Positions 25,307 through 32,723 of a stretch of DNA of 64,000 bases are shown here, in pieces. The position numbers and the translations under genes are program-made. The notes beneath the pieces were generated by a model. The model did no database searches, was not told where the DNA came from, and saw only the letters and a program-made list of their open reading frames with translations. Positions within the stretch are counted from its first letter, which is position 1; each line of letters starts with the position of its first letter. Origin of the DNA: Geobacillus sp. 46C-IIa (GTDB taxonomy: Bacteria; Bacillota; Bacilli; Bacillales; Anoxybacillaceae); contig NZ_CP061474.1 of NCBI RefSeq assembly GCF_014679505.1, positions 2,676,001 to 2,740,000 on the forward strand. Direction: 5' to 3'.

Positions 25307-26249
25307 GCGCCTCCCTCCCCTCAAAGTAGCGGTGGTAAATTTCATCAAGCCCGAAATCGCGGCGGCTGAGATGGAACAGAGAGGCATTCGACTCGACGAT
25401 CGTTCGGCTGATGTGAGCGCTCACGTCAGTCTGACAATAAACATCCAACCCATTTCCCATCCGCTCCACCTTGTTGACGCCGGGAATCGCCTCGATTTTG
25501 GACTGCAAGGAGGCGTCAAGCGGTGAAGCGGCCACATGGATGACATAGGCATCTTGCAAAAACAACTGCCGCGCCAACTGTTCCATATTCCCTTCGGCCA
25601 GCAGTTTCCCATCAACGAACAAGCCAACCCGGTCGCAAATTTGTTGCACATGATGCAATTGGTGCGAGGACAGCAGTACAGTAATGCCCTCATTGCGGCT
25701 CAAATCGCGGATCAGCCGCAGCAGCTCACGCACTCCTTCCGGGTCGATGCCCAACGTCGGCTCATCCAAAATGATCACTTCCGGACGCTTGATCAACACA
25801 TCGGCCAGGCCGAGCCGCTGCCTCATCCCCCGCGAGTATTTCCCCGCTTTCTTATGAGCCGCATCGGTCAAGTCGACTTGTTCGAACAGCTCCCATGCCC
25901 GCTTTTCCGCCTCAGGATGGGGGATGCCGTTTAACGCCGCTGTGTACAGCACATTTTCCAATCCAGTCATATGGGGATAAAAGCCGACATCATCTGGCAA
26001 ATACCCGACTGTTCGTTTCACTTCAATCGGATTTCGCACCGGATCGATGCCGCATACGCTCACCGAGCCGGACGTCGGCTCCGTGAGCCCAAGCATCATC
26101 AAAATCGTCGTCGTCTTTCCCGCCCCATTCGGGCCGAGAAGCCCGAAAATCTCCCCTTTGCGAATGGAGAAGGACAAACGGTCAACCGCCTGGTAGTCAC
26201 CGTACCTTTTAGAAAGGTTGTTCAGCTCGATGACAGTAGGTGCTTCCAT
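25293..26249 (-). CDS. ABC transporter ATP-binding protein (NosF-like)
   Basis: About 318 residues. Walker A GPNGAGKTT, signature YSRGMRQRLG, Walker B VIILDEPTLGID and the switch His in LLSSHQLHHV are all present in the first 220 residues. The last 90 residues form an accessory domain as in ATPases of ABC-2 exporters. ATG at 26249 follows the upstream stop by 2 bases with GGAGGAGGTAA as ribosome site. It energises the permease encoded directly behind it. Confidence 0.92.
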   Translation of the reverse strand: MEAPTVIELNNLSKRYGDYQAVDRLSFSIRKGEIFGLLGPNGAGKTTTILMMLGLTEPTSGSVSVCGIDPVRNPIEVKRTVGYLPDDVGFYPHMTGLENVLYTAALNGIPHPEAEKRAWELFEQVDLTDAAHKKAGKYSRGMRQRLGLADVLIKRPEVIILDEPTLGIDPEGVRELLRLIRDLSRNEGITVLLSSHQLHHVQQICDRVGLFVDGKLLAEGNMEQLARQLFLQDAYVIHVAASPLDASLQSKIEAIPGVNKVERMGNGLDVYCQTDVSAHISRTIVESNASLFHLSRRDFGLDEIYHRYFEGREAREGE

Positions 26250-26251
26250 GC

Positions 26252-27412
26252 TTACCTCCTCCCGTATTTTTTCACTAAATAGTAGAGCCCTCCCGCCACT
26301 CCGACAATGATCAGCACCGCCACCACGCCCCAAACGGTCGATGTTTTGACCGAGACGCGAAACACGGCCTCCGACGACGCTTCCGCGGTTTGCGCTCGGA
26401 AGTTGACAACATAATCCCCGGCGATGGCTTCATCCGATGCTTTGATCTTCGCCTTGATCGTTTTCGAATCGCCCGGATTTAGTTGGGCGATCGTGCTTTG
26501 GTCAAATTCAACTTCCCAATCAGGCGGAGTGTCGGCCGTCATATTGACGTCCAGAAGCGGGGCGCTTCCAGTGTTTTTGACGACAAGATCGACTACCTTT
26601 TCATTCCCAGCCGTCACATCCGTGCTCACGTTTCCGGATGGCGTCGTCAGTTTCAGCTCATACGTGCCGGTGATGACCGCCTCTAATGTCAGCTCGGCCG
26701 ATGTATCGCTCGTTTGCGCCTTGATCGGAATTTTGTACGTGCCCGCTTTCACATTTTCCGGCGGTTTTACCTCTACGGTGATGTCTTTGGACTCATTCGG
26801 CTCAAGCTTGACCGATGTAATCGAATCGCCACCTGACGTAAAGGAAACTTGCCAGCCTTTTTTCGCCGCCGAACTTAGCGCGTAATTTTGCGTTTTGGCC
26901 GTTCGGTTTTTCAGCGTGACATCATACGTGAAGCTTGAATCGGCATGCCCTTCTAAATTCGTTTGTTCCGCCGTCAGTTCCGTTTTAAACGATCCTTGTT
27001 CAGTGACCTTGACAAGCAAAGGCAGCCGCGCGGAACCCGATTCACTTTTCGCAACGAAGGCAACCCGATAATCCCCTTTGTCGACATCAAGAGGCACGGT
27101 CACCTCCACATGGATCTCTTCCTCTTTTCCACCTCTCACAGACAGTTGCTCAATGTTTCTCCCTCCGGCGACGATCGATGTCGACCATCCTTTCGGCAGG
27201 TCGTCAAACGAGAACGTGACGTTCTCAATAGCTGAACCGTTGTTGATGACATTGACCGTGTAGTCGATCGTCTCCCCCGGCGTCACGGAAAGCCCGGTGT
27301 ACGGTGTAAAAAGAACAACACCGCTCGCCGCCGATGTCGGGCGGATCGCAAGAAAAAAGGAAAAGAGGGTCAACACCATGACAAAAACCATCATTGTTCG
27401 TTTTGACACCAT
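26252..27412 (-). CDS. NEW3-domain surface protein with signal peptide and C-terminal membrane anchor
   Basis: A 386-residue exported protein. A signal peptide (MMVFVMVLTLFSFFLAI, cut near TSAAS) is followed by three immunoglobulin-like repeats of the NEW3/alpha-galactosidase-associated type, recognisable by PGETIDYTVNVINNG, NLEGHADSSFTYDVTLKN and AGNEKVVDLVVKNTGSAPL. The C-terminus is one membrane helix (VVAVLIIVGVAGGLYYLV) and a basic tail KKYGRR, leaving the domain outside. As first gene of an ABC-2 operon it probably works as an extracellular partner of the transporter. Substrate unknown. It is divergent from an ECF sigma gene. Confidence 0.85.
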   Translation of the reverse strand: MVSKRTMMVFVMVLTLFSFFLAIRPTSAASGVVLFTPYTGLSVTPGETIDYTVNVINNGSAIENVTFSFDDLPKGWSTSIVAGGRNIEQLSVRGGKEEEIHVEVTVPLDVDKGDYRVAFVAKSESGSARLPLLVKVTEQGSFKTELTAEQTNLEGHADSSFTYDVTLKNRTAKTQNYALSSAAKKGWQVSFTSGGDSITSVKLEPNESKDITVEVKPPENVKAGTYKIPIKAQTSDTSAELTLEAVITGTYELKLTTPSGNVSTDVTAGNEKVVDLVVKNTGSAPLLDVNMTADTPPDWEVEFDQSTIAQLNPGDSKTIKAKIKASDEAIAGDYVVNFRAQTAEASSEAVFRVSVKTSTVWGVVAVLIIVGVAGGLYYLVKKYGRR

Positions 27413-27600
27413 GTTTCACTCCTCTCCTTGTTTTTCATTCTGTATACGCCGGAGAAAGCCAAATGGATTTGTTTTGCGCCAAAAAAATGACTAAAATGGA
27501 GACGAAGACAAAGAGGCGGCGAATGGCGAGCCATCAAAACAATGGGGCCGATCGATGCAATGCAATGTTGCTTCTTACTAAAAACGGGAGGTGGGACAAG

Positions 27601-28182
27601 ATGGAAAATCGCTGGGAGGACGCTGAACTGCTCAAGAAAATCGCCGAAGGCTCCCGCACCGCCTTTGACCGTTTTTACGAAAAATACGCTCCGATCGTTT
27701 ATCATATCGCCCTGCAAATCGTCGGCGACAAGGCGGAAGCGGAAGATGTCAGCCAAGACGTGTTTCTCGAAATCTTGCAAAAACCAACCCAATTTGATCC
27801 GAAACGGGGAAGCGTCAAGGCTTTCCTCGCCGTCAAAACAAAAAGCCGGTCGTTGGATCGGCTCCGCAAGAACAGACATCTGTTAGTCAGCAGGCTCGAG
27901 GAAGCCGCTTTGAAGGAAAAGGGGGCGGAATTCTACTTTCTCCGTCAGCTGGAACAACAAATCATTTTGGATGCCTTAACCCATCTCCCTGAGGCACAAC
28001 GGCAAGCCATCATTCACTTTTACTTTCGCGGCGAAACCCAGCGGGAAATCGCCGCGGCGATGAACAAGCCGCTAGGCTCCATCAAGTCGCTCATCCGCTA
28101 CGGGCTGCGCAATTTGCGAAAACAACAAGCATTGTTCCGCTGGTTGGAAGCCGGGAGAGGTGAAAACAAGCATGAAGCATAG
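27601..28182 (+). CDS. ECF-type RNA polymerase sigma factor
   Basis: A 193-residue sigma70-family protein with region 2 (DRFYEKYAPIVYHIALQIVGDKAEAEDVSQDVFLEIL, residues 20-57) and region 4 (LTHLPEAQRQAIIHFYFRGETQREIAAAMNKPLGSIKSLI, residues 125-165), each read as several short blocks. ATG at 27601 has GGGAGGTGGG upstream; a longer frame to 27394 overlaps the divergent gene start and is rejected. The 3' end overlaps the anti-sigma gene by 11 bases. Closest in layout to the SigK/RskA type. Its targets may include the divergent NEW3-ABC operon, which is inference. Confidence 0.9.
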   Translation: MENRWEDAELLKKIAEGSRTAFDRFYEKYAPIVYHIALQIVGDKAEAEDVSQDVFLEILQKPTQFDPKRGSVKAFLAVKTKSRSLDRLRKNRHLLVSRLEEAALKEKGAEFYFLRQLEQQIILDALTHLPEAQRQAIIHFYFRGETQREIAAAMNKPLGSIKSLIRYGLRNLRKQQALFRWLEAGRGENKHEA

Positions 28183-28909
28183 CCATATTCCGGAAACGAA
28201 AATCGTCGATTGGATGCTCGGGACGCTGCCGGAACAAGAAAAAGAAGCCGTGTCGAGCCATCTCCGCCAATGCGCCTCCTGTCAAAACGCGCTCAAGGCA
28301 TGGGAAGCGATCGGGATGAAGGCGACATCACGACCTGGCGAACCTCCTTCCGCCATGAAAGAGCAAATTTGGGCCAAGGCAGAGGCGCAAAAGCGGGCGA
28401 AGCGAGTGCAGCACCGTTTCCGGTGGGCATCCGGGCTGGCGGGCGCGGCGCTCGTCGCATTTCTTTTCTTCTTCCGCTCTTCCTTTTCTGGCGATGAGCG
28501 TGTCGTTCCACACGAACCGAGCAACGACCATTACCGGTATGTCGTTGTCGAAGCCCCGCCCGAACGAATCGTTCATCATCCGGAAACGAAGCGATTTCCG
28601 ATCGAACCGTTGGCCCATTTCGAACAGCTGAACGGAACGATTTGGCTCAATGATGATACGAAAGAAATGGTGATGGAGGTCGAAGGTCTCAAGCCGTTCG
28701 CCGCTCGCGACTACCAATTGTGGATTGTGTACACGGATAACGAGATGAAAGGAGAGCTATTGACGATCCGCCATGGGACATCGCGTATTTTGATCACCGG
28801 CGAGGACGTCAAACGGTTCAAACAAATTAAAGCGAGCCTCGAACCAAAAGGGGGAAGCGTGACGCCGACCGGGCCGGAAACGTTTATTGTTGATCTCAAA
28901 CACAAATAG
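28172..28909 (+). CDS. membrane anti-sigma factor, zinc-finger plus RskA C-terminal domain
   Basis: About 245 residues. The N-terminal zinc-binding anti-sigma motif reads HLRQCASCQ (His-x3-Cys-x2-Cys). One membrane helix (GLAGAALVAFLFFF, around residues 90-105) separates it from an extracytoplasmic RskA-like domain containing LNDDTKEMVMEVEGLKP and YQLWIVYTDN. Such proteins hold the sigma factor inactive until an outside signal leads to their cleavage. The ATG at 28172 is chosen because GAGAGGTG lies 9 bases upstream. Confidence 0.88.
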   Translation: MKHSHIPETKIVDWMLGTLPEQEKEAVSSHLRQCASCQNALKAWEAIGMKATSRPGEPPSAMKEQIWAKAEAQKRAKRVQHRFRWASGLAGAALVAFLFFFRSSFSGDERVVPHEPSNDHYRYVVVEAPPERIVHHPETKRFPIEPLAHFEQLNGTIWLNDDTKEMVMEVEGLKPFAARDYQLWIVYTDNEMKGELLTIRHGTSRILITGEDVKRFKQIKASLEPKGGSVTPTGPETFIVDLKHK

Positions 28910-28979
28910 ACGCCAAAGCCCCCTTTTGCCACAGGCCAGCGGCCCGTGTCGCTCGCGCATTGATCCATCCGCCGCCGCA

Positions 28980-29005
28980 AAAAAGCCCCCGCTGCGTTCG
29001 GGGGC
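28980..29005 (-). terminator. intrinsic terminator of the radical SAM gene
   Basis: Stem GCCCCCG/CGGGGGC followed on the minus strand by TTTTTT, 36 bases beyond the stop at 29041. Confidence 0.75.
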
Positions 29006-29040
29006 GGCAAGCCGATCCGGGGACAGCCTCCCCCGTTGGC

Positions 29041-30159
29041 CTAGCGGCGGTTTGCTTTTTTGTTTCGCAGCGCCTTCGGAATATAGATGCAGTACGGTTC
29101 GCTTTCCAAATAATCGCCCGTTACGGCGTAAGCGCGCGAACGCGAGCCGCCGCACACGTGGCGGAATTCGCAGACGCCGCATTTTCCTTTGTATTGGTCC
29201 GGATTGCGCAAGTCTCGGAAAATCGGCGAATGCCGGTAAATGTCCGCAAGCGGCGTTTCCCGGACGTTCCCGGCTTTGACCGGCAACAGCCCGCTCGGAT
29301 AGACGTCGCCGATATGGGAAATAAAGATGAAGCCGTTGCCGTCATTCACCCCTTTCGGCGCGCGGCCGAGTCCGTCGACTTGTCCGGTTAATCCTTTATT
29401 CAAGACATCTTCGTAGTGAATGCCGCTGTTCGCCGTTTTTCCTTCGCGCATTTTCGCCTGCAGCACAACGCGGCGGTAATGCTGGCCGGCTGTCGTTTTA
29501 ATGTCAAACGGAACGCGCTTGCTCGTCTCATACAGCCAGCGGAACACCTGCTCATGCTCGAGGGGGGAAATCATATCCGACTCTTTCCCTCTTCCTGTCG
29601 GGACAAGGAAAAAAACGCTCCAAAGAACACATTTCAGCTTCTCAATCAATTCCACCATTTCATCGAGCACATGAACGTTGTACCGCGAAATGACGGTGTT
29701 GATTTGCACAGGAATATCGAGCTCATGCAAGTATTGAATCGCACGGATCGTCAAATCAAACGAGCCGCTCGTACCACGGAAATGGTCGTGAATCTCGGCG
29801 TTCGGCCCGTCAAGACTGAACGCCCAGCGCGCCAGGCCGACTTCTTTCGCTTTGCGGATCGCCTCTTTCGTCACGTTGGGCGTCGCGCTTGGCGTCATGG
29901 ACACGCGCAACCCTTTATCGATCGCATATTTCGCCAAATCGTACACATCCGGCCGCATGAGCGGGTCGCCGCCGGTAAAGACGAGCATCGGCTGGTCCAT
30001 ATCGTAAATCTCGTCAATGAGCTTTTTCCCCTCCTCAAACGTCAACTCGCGCGGATCGCGATGATATTGCGCCTCGGCACGGCAATGAAGGCATTTTAAT
30101 TGACACGCCCTTGTCAATTCCCAAATCACAATAAACGGATTTTCATGGAAATCGCGCAT
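29041..30159 (-). CDS. radical SAM/SPASM protein, NirJ/AhbD-like (heme pathway type)
   Basis: About 372 residues. Radical SAM cluster motif CQLKCLHC near the N-terminus, GGDPLMRPD as GGE-type motif, and a SPASM-type auxiliary cluster region CGVCEFRHVCGGSRSRAYAV followed by a late Cys in SEPYC. The closest named relatives I recall are the AhbC/AhbD/NirJ enzymes that decarboxylate or modify heme side chains. Because this organism has copper NirK, heme d1 synthesis is unlikely; a role in anaerobic heme synthesis for the NO reductase is possible. ATG at 30159 has GGAGGG upstream. An Fnr-type promoter starts 15 bases earlier. Confidence 0.85.
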   Translation of the reverse strand: MRDFHENPFIVIWELTRACQLKCLHCRAEAQYHRDPRELTFEEGKKLIDEIYDMDQPMLVFTGGDPLMRPDVYDLAKYAIDKGLRVSMTPSATPNVTKEAIRKAKEVGLARWAFSLDGPNAEIHDHFRGTSGSFDLTIRAIQYLHELDIPVQINTVISRYNVHVLDEMVELIEKLKCVLWSVFFLVPTGRGKESDMISPLEHEQVFRWLYETSKRVPFDIKTTAGQHYRRVVLQAKMREGKTANSGIHYEDVLNKGLTGQVDGLGRAPKGVNDGNGFIFISHIGDVYPSGLLPVKAGNVRETPLADIYRHSPIFRDLRNPDQYKGKCGVCEFRHVCGGSRSRAYAVTGDYLESEPYCIYIPKALRNKKANRR

Positions 30160-30180
30160 CCCATTCCCTCCTTGGCCTCC

Positions 30181-30223
30181 ATTGTACCGCAATGGCTGGA
30201 CGCGTTATGTGATATCCATCACA
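30181..30223 (-). promoter_or_regulatory. Fnr-type promoter of the radical SAM gene
   Basis: TGTGA-TATCCA-TCACA at 30208-30223 with TACAAT at 30186-30181 on the minus strand; box centre to -10 is 29.5 bases. Predicted start near 30174. Confidence 0.8.
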
Positions 30224-30310
30224 TCCACAGCCGACAGCGATCGTGCCATGAGCGAAGATGACAGCCGTATGGTACAAGCGGTATAAGTGAAAACGAGTGG
30301 AGATGAGACG

Positions 30311-31205
30311 ATGCTAAACGGGATCTCGTACCACGCCAAAAACATTTTGCTCAAATCGCCCAGCGCATTGTACCAAAACCAATTCCTCGATGTGTACGGA
30401 CTTCACGAACTCCCGCGAATCAAAGCGCTGTTGCCGAACGAATTTCCGTCTGTACGGGCGGATGACAAACGCGCCGACACCGTGTTTCTTCTCGAAGATG
30501 ATTCCAATTCTGCTTCTTGAGTACGAAAGCAACGAACGATTCATTGACAACCATTTGAAGTATCTTGAGTATGCTTGCTGAATCTTGCACACATCCTACC
30601 AACAGGAAAAACGAATCCGGCCGATTCGCATGGTTGTGATTTACAAAAGCGATGTCACAAGCGTCCGCCAACAGCTGGACGCCGGAGATTTGTTTCTTTC
30701 ATCCAAAGCGGTGTTGCTTGGTGAATTCAACGGGGATGCGATTTTTCACGCCATTGAAGAAAAAATCCATAACGGTGAACCACTTACCCCCGGAGAGACG
30801 ATGAAGCTCATCCCCGTTCCGCTCATGCACGCCCGCTTCGACCGGCAAACGATGATCGAAAAAAAACGATCGAACTGGTGAAAACGATCGACGAGGAACC
30901 GAAACAGCTGCACATCATCGCCGGTGTGTTGACAGCTACGGACAAGTTTATTGACCCGTCATACGCCCAAAAAGGAAAGGAGTGGATGAAAATGAATAAA
31001 GTCTTTCGTTTACTCGTAGAAGATCTAGAACAGGAAAAAGAGAAAGCGGTCAAACAAGCCGAAAAAACAGAAAGCCATCGAAATCGCGAAAAACTTGCTT
31101 GACGTCCTGCCTATTCACGAAGCCGCGAAACGAACGGGGCTGACCGTCGCCGAAGTGGCGGACTTGGCGAAGGAAATGGACCAAAATCAACCTCCACTCC
31201 AATAA
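30311..31205 (+). pseudogene. decayed Rpn-family recombination-promoting nuclease (PD-(D/E)XK)
   Basis: Four lesions break one reading frame. It starts MLNGISYHAKNILLKS and runs to LPNEFPSVRADDKRAD. An extra A near 30509 shifts the frame to LLEYESNERFIDNHLKYLEYAC; a TGA at 30579-30581 follows where Arg is expected; the frame continues HTSYQQEKRIRP to MIEKK, where an over-long A run near 30860 shifts it; it then reads VKTIDEEPKQLHIIAG to about 31045, where one extra base shifts it again to IAKNLLDVLPIHEAAKR and a TAA at 31203-31205. The text matches Rpn/transposase_31-type proteins, common and often multicopy in Geobacillus. Confidence 0.82.
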
Positions 31206-31209
31206 CGCA

Positions 31210-31238
31210 AAAGAGCCGAGGCCGTGCGGTTCTTTTTT
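31210..31238 (+). terminator. intrinsic terminator of the Rpn relic
   Basis: Stem AAGAGCCG/CGGTTCTT followed by TTTTTT. From 31239 to 31459 there is no gene; this stretch has an inverted repeat AAGGTCA...TGACCTT (about 31264-31295) and a wide AAGAGCCG/CGGCTCTT pair around 31387-31433. Confidence 0.7.
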
Positions 31239-31459
31239 CGCACTGTTGCCGTTTCATAAAATTTAAGGTCATCACCAAAAGGTGCACTTGACCTTTCATT
31301 GACAATAGAAACGTTATTGTACAGGCGAAATCATTTTTAACTTGCGTATCATGAGCGTCTTTCTGTATCAAGTATATTTGATGGTGAAGAGCCGGGAAAA
31401 AGAACAATTCCGTGGTCAAGGACGGCTCTTTCGATCAGCAAAAGATATATCCCCCCATC

Positions 31460-32038
31460 TTACCGATACTCTTCTTCCTTATTGACATTGCGCCATACGT
31501 TTTCATCCGCGGCAAGCTGTTGGGCGTCAACATAGCGGACGCGGGCGCCGTCAAGAAGCGAGACCATCCGTCGTTCGCCGGCATCAAGCAGCTTGGCGAT
31601 CATCGGGCGAAGCCGCTGGTGGTACAAGGCGACCAATGGCTCCGGGCGACCGTCATGGAGCGGAACGACGGCGTCAAAGGACGGATCGGCATAGGCGGCG
31701 AGCCGTTCCGTTACGTCCTTGTCCATATACGGCATGTCGCACGGCAGGACGAACACCCAATCGGATTGGCTCTGTTCCATGGCGGTGTAAATGCCGGCAA
31801 GCGGCCCAGAGCCGCGGTAACCCTCCACATCGAGCAGCACCGGGATATCCGTTCGCCGACGAAACTCGTCGACAAGCGCCGGATGGCTGATGAGATACAA
31901 TTCGTCAACGATCGGAGCAAGCGCGGCGACAGACCAAGCGAAAAATGGCGCTCCTTGATGCAACGCGAACGCCTTCGGCCGTCCAAACCGGCGCGACTGG
32001 CCGCCGGCCAGCACCACTCCAGCAATCGTTTGTTTCAT
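31460..32038 (-). CDS. mobA: molybdenum cofactor guanylyltransferase MobA
   Basis: A 192-residue nucleotidyltransferase. The N-terminal GTP-binding signature VVLAGGQSRRFGRPKAF is complete, followed by GPLAGIYTAM and the metal-binding VLPCDMPYM, then DGRPEPLVALYH. MobA transfers GMP from GTP to Mo-molybdopterin, giving the bis-MGD form used by respiratory nitrate reductase. It lies apart from the other cofactor genes, without a visible Fnr box of its own. ATG at 32038 is preceded by GGGAGGGGG. Confidence 0.93.
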   Translation of the reverse strand: MKQTIAGVVLAGGQSRRFGRPKAFALHQGAPFFAWSVAALAPIVDELYLISHPALVDEFRRRTDIPVLLDVEGYRGSGPLAGIYTAMEQSQSDWVFVLPCDMPYMDKDVTERLAAYADPSFDAVVPLHDGRPEPLVALYHQRLRPMIAKLLDAGERRMVSLLDGARVRYVDAQQLAADENVWRNVNKEEEYR

Positions 32039-32140
32039 CACGATCCCCCTCCCAGACCTCGTCTGTTCCTACCGTACCATACGAACCGGCGAAAAAAAAG
32101 ATTTCCGCCTGCCGACGGAAACCCTCATGGAGCGGATGAG

Positions 32141-32374
32141 TTATTTTTTGCCGATGGCCACCCACCAGACGTCCGGTCCTTCCTCTAAGTACTCCCATGT
32201 AAACTGATCCGGACGCTCCATCATAAACTGGTATTGCAACGGACGCGGGTCATGGTCGTTGACAAGCTCCATCACCTCCCCCGGCTTCAGGCTGTCAAAC
32301 AGCCGGAAAATTGCGGGATGGCGATCGCGCGGCGGATAATCCGGAGCATGGATTTTTGCAGCAAATTGGCTCAT
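32141..32374 (-). CDS. DUF2249 protein
   Basis: A 77-residue soluble protein with the DUF2249 pattern HAPDYPPRDRHPAIFRLFDSLKPGE and VNDHDPRPLQYQFM (two short blocks), ending WWVAIGKK. DUF2249 proteins have a small TusA-like fold and are frequent beside denitrification and NO-handling genes, but no reaction is established. Start at 32374 has GGAGG upstream; the longer frame to 32560 runs through the promoter. It is transcribed alone from an Fnr-type promoter. Two more DUF2249 genes lie at 36271 and 36508. Confidence 0.85.
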   Translation of the reverse strand: MSQFAAKIHAPDYPPRDRHPAIFRLFDSLKPGEVMELVNDHDPRPLQYQFMMERPDQFTWEYLEEGPDVWWVAIGKK

Positions 32375-32413
32375 AACGTTGGCCTCCTTTGTAGTATAAT
32401 GAATTATATACTT

Positions 32414-32456
32414 ATCATAGCCGCTTTCACCTAGGACGGTAGTGATGAGCATCACA
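32414..32456 (-). promoter_or_regulatory. Fnr-type promoter of the first DUF2249 gene
   Basis: AGTGA-TGAGCA-TCACA at 32441-32456 with TATGAT at 32419-32414 on the minus strand; box centre to -10 is 29.5 bases. Predicted start near 32407. Confidence 0.75.
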
Positions 32457-32503
32457 GTCGTCTGGTGAACATTTTTCAATCCCCGTGAAAGGAGAAATGG
32501 CGG

Positions 32504-32671
32504 TTGGAAGAGCTTGTTGGCTTTTGCGCGCAATGCGGCAAGCCGATCCATTGTTTGCATGGATTTTTAAACGGCGTCATCAGCGAAGGAAAGGAGACAT
32601 TGTACTGTTTTCCTTGCCATGAAAAGCAAAAGGAGAAAGAACACGCCAAGCCCGATCAATGTTGCAAGTAG
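32504..32671 (+). CDS. small cysteine-rich zinc-ribbon-like protein, TTG start
   Basis: A 55-residue frame reading FCAQCGKPIHC near the start, then YCFPCHEK and a terminal DQCCK. Two CxxC pairs suggest one bound zinc or iron. The start is a TTG at 32504 with AAAGGAG 8 to 9 bases upstream; no ATG is available in this frame. It is divergent from the DUF2249 gene and convergent with the NO reductase gene. The Fnr box between the divergent genes does not show a matching -10 in this direction. Function unknown. Confidence 0.6.
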   Translation: MEELVGFCAQCGKPIHCLHGFLNGVISEGKETLYCFPCHEKQKEKEHAKPDQCCK

Positions 32672-32692
32672 TTGAAAACGTTCGCAAATGAA

Positions 32693-32718
32693 AGGCACAG
32701 CGGCATTCCGCTGTGCCT
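32693..32718. terminator. bidirectional terminator between the zinc-ribbon gene and the NO reductase gene
   Basis: Perfect 11-base stem AGGCACAGCGG/CCGCTGTGCCT with a 4-base loop, between convergent genes. Confidence 0.7.
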
Positions 32719-32723
32719 ATTTG

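Noticed and set aside
24227..26249. NosF/NosY copper-delivery proteins for nitrous oxide reductase
   Set aside because: ATPase and permease are NosF/NosY-like in type, but nosZ, nosD and nosL are absent and a NEW3 protein is the partner, so no Nos function is claimed.
29041..30159. Heme d1 biosynthesis NirJ
   Set aside because: The nitrite reductase here is the copper type and no other heme d1 genes are seen.
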